In this document: positions 60,586 to 64,000 of the stretch, piece after piece | Position numbering within the stretch: position 1 is the stretch's first letter | How the letters are laid out: each line of letters begins with the position of its first letter | Source: Pedobacter sp. L105 | GTDB lineage: Bacteria; Bacteroidota; Bacteroidia; Sphingobacteriales; Sphingobacteriaceae | Assembly: GCF_009765875.1 (NCBI RefSeq) | Contig: NZ_LMUP01000016.1 | Span: forward strand, 4,534 to 68,533 | Direction: 5' to 3' | Length of the DNA stretch: 64,000 nt | Made by a program: the position numbers and the translations under genes | The notes under the pieces: generated by a model | The model's database searches: none | What the model saw: only the letters and a program-made list of their open reading frames with translations | What the model was told of the DNA's origin: nothing

Positions 60586-62874
60586 TTATAGAGAGTCTGG
60601 CGGCCTTGATGTTACAGCTGTCCCCCATTTTTTATTAGGTTGAGGGCCCATCGTAAATTCAAGCTCACCACCGTTTAAAATATCGCTATGTGTGATATAA
60701 GTTTTGTTATAACTCTTTCCGTTCAGTTTTACGGATTGTATATATAGATTTGCTTTCCCGGCATTTTTAGCGGTCATTGTAAATGTCTTATTATTTTCCA
60801 GGTGAATAACAGCTTTTGATAATAAAGGAGAACCGATCGCATAAATTCCACTGGCAGGATTCACAGGATAAAAACCCATTGAACTAAAAATATACCAGGC
60901 ACTCATTTGTCCGCAATCGTCATTTCCCGAGTATCCCGAGAAGGAATTATTATACAGCTCATTCATCACCTGTGTTACATAAGCCTGTGTTTTCCAGGGC
61001 TGGCCAGCGTAATCATACAAATAGGCGGTATGGTGACTGGGTTCGTTACCATGTGCATACTGACCAATAAAACCGGAAGAGTTTTCATTAACGGCACCGG
61101 GAGCATCTTTTAGCGTGAAGAACTTATCCAGTTTCGCTGTAAATTTAAGGTCACCACCCATCATGGAAATCATACCCTGAACATCCTGCGGTACATACCA
61201 CAGATATTGCCAGGCGTTTCCTTCAGTATAAGGGCTGTTGCCATTCGCGCCATAGGTGAGCGGATCAAAAGGTGCAATCCAGTTTCCTTTATCATCTTTC
61301 CCTCTAAAGAAACCGGTCTTTTGATCATACACATTTTTATAGAACATCGCTCTTTTCATAAAATGGTTATAATCCTCAGTTTTACCCAATTTCTTTGCCA
61401 GCTGGGCTACACACCAATCGTCGTAAGAAGTTTCAAGGGTAACAGAAACAGATTGCGACTCCAGGTTTTCTGGAATATATTGATATTTCTCCCAGATATC
61501 GAAAGGAGAGTTCAGGTGGTTACGTGTGGAAGAAACTTTCACTGCCTCATAAGCTTTTTGCAGGTCGAACCCTTTCATTCCCTTCAGGGCTGCATCAACA
61601 ATTACGGGAATAGCATGATTACCGATCATACAATAATCTTCTACGCCCCAAAGCTGCCAGATAGGGAGGAAACCATAGGTGTCGTATTGCGCAAGCATGC
61701 TATTGATAAACTTGATGGAACGATCTGGCTGGATCAGCGTATATAATGGATGGGCTGCACGGTAAGTATCCCACAATGAAAAAGTAGAATAGTGCGTTTT
61801 ATCAGGTGAATTGTGCACTGTATAATCGGTAGCCAGGTAATCGCCATTTACATCGGCCATATTGTTAGGCTGTGTAAAAGCGTGGTACATCCCGGTATAA
61901 AAGATCTCCTTTTGCACCTGGGTGCCCGCCACAGAAATAGACGACAGTTCCTTTTCCCATTTACTGTTTGTTTCTTTTACGATATGATCGAAATCCCAAT
62001 CAGGAATTTCCGTTTTCAAGTTTAACCTTGCATTTTCAACACTAACGGCCGACAAGCCAATTTTAACCAGAAGCTGGTTCCCGGCACTGGTATCAAAGTT
62101 AAGTGCGGCCTTCAGGTTTTTTCCATCTACCATATCGGCATTCTCATACTCACCTTGTTCAGTGGTCATTTTGGTCGATACAATAGCTTTTGAGAACTCG
62201 GCAGTAAAATATATCTTTCTCATACTTGCCCATCCGGTGATGATACGGTATCCTTCAATCGTGTGATCGTTAACCATACGTATCTGCGCATCCAGTATCT
62301 TACTCTTCCAGTAATTCGTTTTACTCATGGAGTGGTTCAGGTCAATAATTACATGACCTGGCGTATTGGCGGGATAAGTATACCGATGAAAACCTGCATG
62401 TTCTGTAGCAGTCAATTCTACATTAGTATCATAATCCAGCAGTTTAACCTGGTAATAACCCGGTTTGGCAGATTCATGCTGATGATCATAACGGGAGCTG
62501 TATCCGCTTCCCGGTTTTTTCACGTCTCCGGGAACAGTTTTGATGGTTCCTGTAGTAGGTATAAAAAGAATATCAAACAGATCAGAAATTCCAGTGCCAC
62601 TTAAATGGGTATGGGTAAAACCTACGATGGTATGGTCATTGTAATTGTAACCTGAGGCCGGTGAATCGGGATCTACCTGGGTATCCGGGCTCACCTGTAC
62701 CAGTCCGAATGGTGCTGTAGCACCGGGAAAATTACTGCCCGATAAACTGGATTGATTAATGGTTCCGGTTCCTATAAAAGGATTCACATAAGTGGTTAGG
62801 GGTTTATCCTGTCCACAGGCCAGAAGGCCGGATAAAAATGCGGGTAAAAATAACAGGTGACTTTTTTTTAACAT
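60586..62874 (-). CDS. GH92-family alpha-mannosidase, lipoprotein
   Basis: 762 residues, normal for GH92. Lipobox SGLLAC with Cys20 places it on a membrane surface. Family motifs: TTYVNPFIGTG at the start, FPGATAPFGLVQVSPDT, GFTHTHLSGTG, and in the C-terminal barrel GNEPSHHTAYLYDYAGQPWKTQ and GNDDCGQMSAWYIFSSMGFYPV. These enzymes are calcium-dependent and remove alpha-1,2 (sometimes 1,3 or 1,6) mannose, as on N-glycans or yeast mannan. It is followed by a terminator and preceded by the plug-domain protein on the same strand. Confidence 0.95.
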   Translation of the reverse strand: MLKKSHLLFLPAFLSGLLACGQDKPLTTYVNPFIGTGTINQSSLSGSNFPGATAPFGLVQVSPDTQVDPDSPASGYNYNDHTIVGFTHTHLSGTGISDLFDILFIPTTGTIKTVPGDVKKPGSGYSSRYDHQHESAKPGYYQVKLLDYDTNVELTATEHAGFHRYTYPANTPGHVIIDLNHSMSKTNYWKSKILDAQIRMVNDHTIEGYRIITGWASMRKIYFTAEFSKAIVSTKMTTEQGEYENADMVDGKNLKAALNFDTSAGNQLLVKIGLSAVSVENARLNLKTEIPDWDFDHIVKETNSKWEKELSSISVAGTQVQKEIFYTGMYHAFTQPNNMADVNGDYLATDYTVHNSPDKTHYSTFSLWDTYRAAHPLYTLIQPDRSIKFINSMLAQYDTYGFLPIWQLWGVEDYCMIGNHAIPVIVDAALKGMKGFDLQKAYEAVKVSSTRNHLNSPFDIWEKYQYIPENLESQSVSVTLETSYDDWCVAQLAKKLGKTEDYNHFMKRAMFYKNVYDQKTGFFRGKDDKGNWIAPFDPLTYGANGNSPYTEGNAWQYLWYVPQDVQGMISMMGGDLKFTAKLDKFFTLKDAPGAVNENSSGFIGQYAHGNEPSHHTAYLYDYAGQPWKTQAYVTQVMNELYNNSFSGYSGNDDCGQMSAWYIFSSMGFYPVNPASGIYAIGSPLLSKAVIHLENNKTFTMTAKNAGKANLYIQSVKLNGKSYNKTYITHSDILNGGELEFTMGPQPNKKWGTAVTSRPPDSL

Positions 62875-62981
62875 GGTTGATCTGTAAAATAATTAAGCTT
62901 GATAGATTACGACAGGCAAGATATATCTTCTTTTAAGATATTTTCAAGTTTGATAGTATTATGTTACAGCTAACCTTTGTT

Positions 62982-64000
62982 TTATCTCACTTCAAAAGTA
63001 AAATATTCGCTTCCTGCATCTCCATTTGCAGTAATTCCCTGTATTACGCCCACATATTTCCCTGCCCTGTCGGAAGTGTAAAATGAAACTGCATCCTCTG
63101 TGTTTATCTCAGGGCTCCAGTACAATAAATTTCTGAAGTCGGGTATACGACTTGCGGCTTGCGCTGCCGTATCGTATACAGGCGAATAAAATTCCCTGTT
63201 TAACTGTAGTCCTTCATAATCAAGCACAACCGCATGCGGGTCGAGTTCCACACCGCCCAAATCGCCTTTATAAGTCGTAAAACTAAACACCCCCTGTTCT
63301 GCAGACGGCCCATAATAGTATGAAAATGGCATCACTTCCAGCTTTTTAACTTTCAGCGGGTCAACAGTCATGACCTTATCCATGCTAAAAACAGGAATAC
63401 CGTCAAGCAAGACCAGCGGATCACCAAATAAAAACCCAACACCTGAAAGTACTTTGATATGAAATTTACCTTTCGTCTTTACAATATTATCTTCTTTAAC
63501 ATATTCACGCAAATCCTCTTCCATGGTTGTAAATCTTGTAAAATCGTCCAGCTTGTAAACGCTGGAAGGTTTACCATAAAAAGCAGTGCTGTCAACTACC
63601 TGGTCAGAAAACTTCCGTATGTGGTTACCTGAATAAATATTCATCACCTGCACGCCCAGGCTATGTTCCTGAATTGCGGTTAGCTGCCCCTGAGAAATAC
63701 TAAACTTAGGCAGTTCGGCAGAGGAATGCTGATCAGAAAATGGTGATAAAACCTCAATCCGATAGGTACTGTCAATCAATGAATTTGTCTGGACAATAAT
63801 TTCATTCGGCCCGTAAAAGTCTCTCGTATTGTATAACAAATTACCTGATGAATCACTTTTTGAAGTATATAACTGTACCCTTTTCCCCGGAACCCCCAAA
63901 TAGGTAAGTATATTTTTAGCCGGGAGGTTCGTCACTATATTAACTATTTTCGCCGTAATCAGATGCCCGGTATATTCAGGTAAATAGGTAAACGATACGG
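62982..64000 (-). CDS. TonB-plug-like surface protein, C-terminal part (5' end outside window)
   Basis: The frame is open to the right edge; the GTG at 63935 is not the true start, since upstream codons (SFTYLPEYTGHLITAKIVN) continue the protein. About 338 residues are seen. It has a macroglobulin/bacterial-Ig-like pattern at the edge, then a plug-like domain at the middle (LDDFTRFTTMEEDLREYV, VLLDGIPVFSMDKVMTVDPLKVKKLEVMPFSYYYG) and a beta-rich tail. No barrel follows. Such proteins carry a plug domain without a barrel and sit in outer-membrane systems of Bacteroidetes. It may be co-transcribed with GH92, 107 bp downstream. Confidence 0.75.
   Translation of the reverse strand, partial: VSFTYLPEYTGHLITAKIVNIVTNLPAKNILTYLGVPGKRVQLYTSKSDSSGNLLYNTRDFYGPNEIIVQTNSLIDSTYRIEVLSPFSDQHSSAELPKFSISQGQLTAIQEHSLGVQVMNIYSGNHIRKFSDQVVDSTAFYGKPSSVYKLDDFTRFTTMEEDLREYVKEDNIVKTKGKFHIKVLSGVGFLFGDPLVLLDGIPVFSMDKVMTVDPLKVKKLEVMPFSYYYGPSAEQGVFSFTTYKGDLGGVELDPHAVVLDYEGLQLNREFYSPVYDTAAQAASRIPDFRNLLYWSPEINTEDAVSFYTSDRAGKYVGVIQGITANGDAGSEYFTFEVR

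Noticed and set aside
1..64000. CRISPR arrays, insertion sequences, rRNA genes, riboswitches
   Set aside because: I looked for spaced repeats, transposase motifs and ribosomal or riboswitch signatures and saw none; the only direct repeats are the Rhs linker and the esterase tail.

Overview
The window looks like a chromosome segment of a Bacteroidota bacterium, most likely Sphingobacteriaceae (Pedobacter or Mucilaginibacter type). The evidence is two SusC/SusD pairs with adjacent ECF sigma and FecR genes, several TonB-dependent receptors, BT_3987/DUF1735-type lipoproteins, many glycoside hydrolases, and promoters of the Bacteroidota -7 form TAnnTTTG. It is not a plasmid or prophage: there is a tRNA-Pro gene, and I see no replication, integrase, transposase or phage genes. 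Genus is inference only. LAYOUT. 1-3.45 kb: an AT-rich array of orphan Rhs C-terminal modules. Two carry glycine-rich, probably membrane-acting tips, each overlapped by four bases (ATGA) by a small integral-membrane protein that is probably its immunity partner. A third module is frameshifted and decayed. 3.45-5.0 kb: an HxlR regulator divergent from a zinc alcohol dehydrogenase, with two palindromes between them. 5.2-6.6 kb: a broken MFS transporter fused at a breakpoint to a duplicated esterase tail. 6.6-17.5 kb: an alpha-galactoside utilisation locus (ECF sigma, FecR, SusC, SusD, GH27, GH36). 17.9-19.2 kb: the intact parent esterase-TPR gene. 19.5-23.9 kb: a metal or siderophore uptake operon (small Cys protein, TonB receptor, PepSY membrane protein with a Met/Cys-rich insert). 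24-32.9 kb: mixed single genes (NAD-binding protein, porin, AlkC-like DNA glycosylase, Lrp regulator, TonB receptor, a 43-residue lipoprotein, a GntR-type regulator). 33.0 kb: tRNA-Pro. 33.2-42.2 kb (minus strand): a second sigma/FecR/SusC/SusD locus with a discoidin-domain lipoprotein and a TlpA-like thioredoxin but no glycoside hydrolase. 43.8-47.1 kb (minus): three related helical proteins in one operon, read here as a tripartite alpha-pore-forming toxin of the HBL/Nhe/Ahl type. 47.5-51 kb: SnoaL-like protein, quinone oxidoreductase, SphA-like outer-membrane protein, DUF2798 and a Crp-type regulator. 51-54.3 kb: a Gfo/Idh/MocA - DUF6807 - DUF1080 operon, probably for 3-keto-glycoside metabolism. 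54.5-56.5 kb: a second Crp-type regulator and an MDR reductase with a perfect palindrome between them. 56.7-64 kb (minus): GH27, a double-domain GH43, GH92 and the C-terminus of a plug-domain protein that runs off the window. HOW IT WORKS TOGETHER. Most of the segment serves capture and cleavage of plant or fungal glycans rich in alpha-galactose, arabinose or mannose, with sigma/anti-sigma control. The competition genes, namely the Rhs tips and the tripartite toxin, are the most unusual content. The toxin operon is the best candidate for an undescribed system. Its proteins lack signal peptides, and the first component replaces the hydrophobic head with a short Cys-bracketed polar tip.
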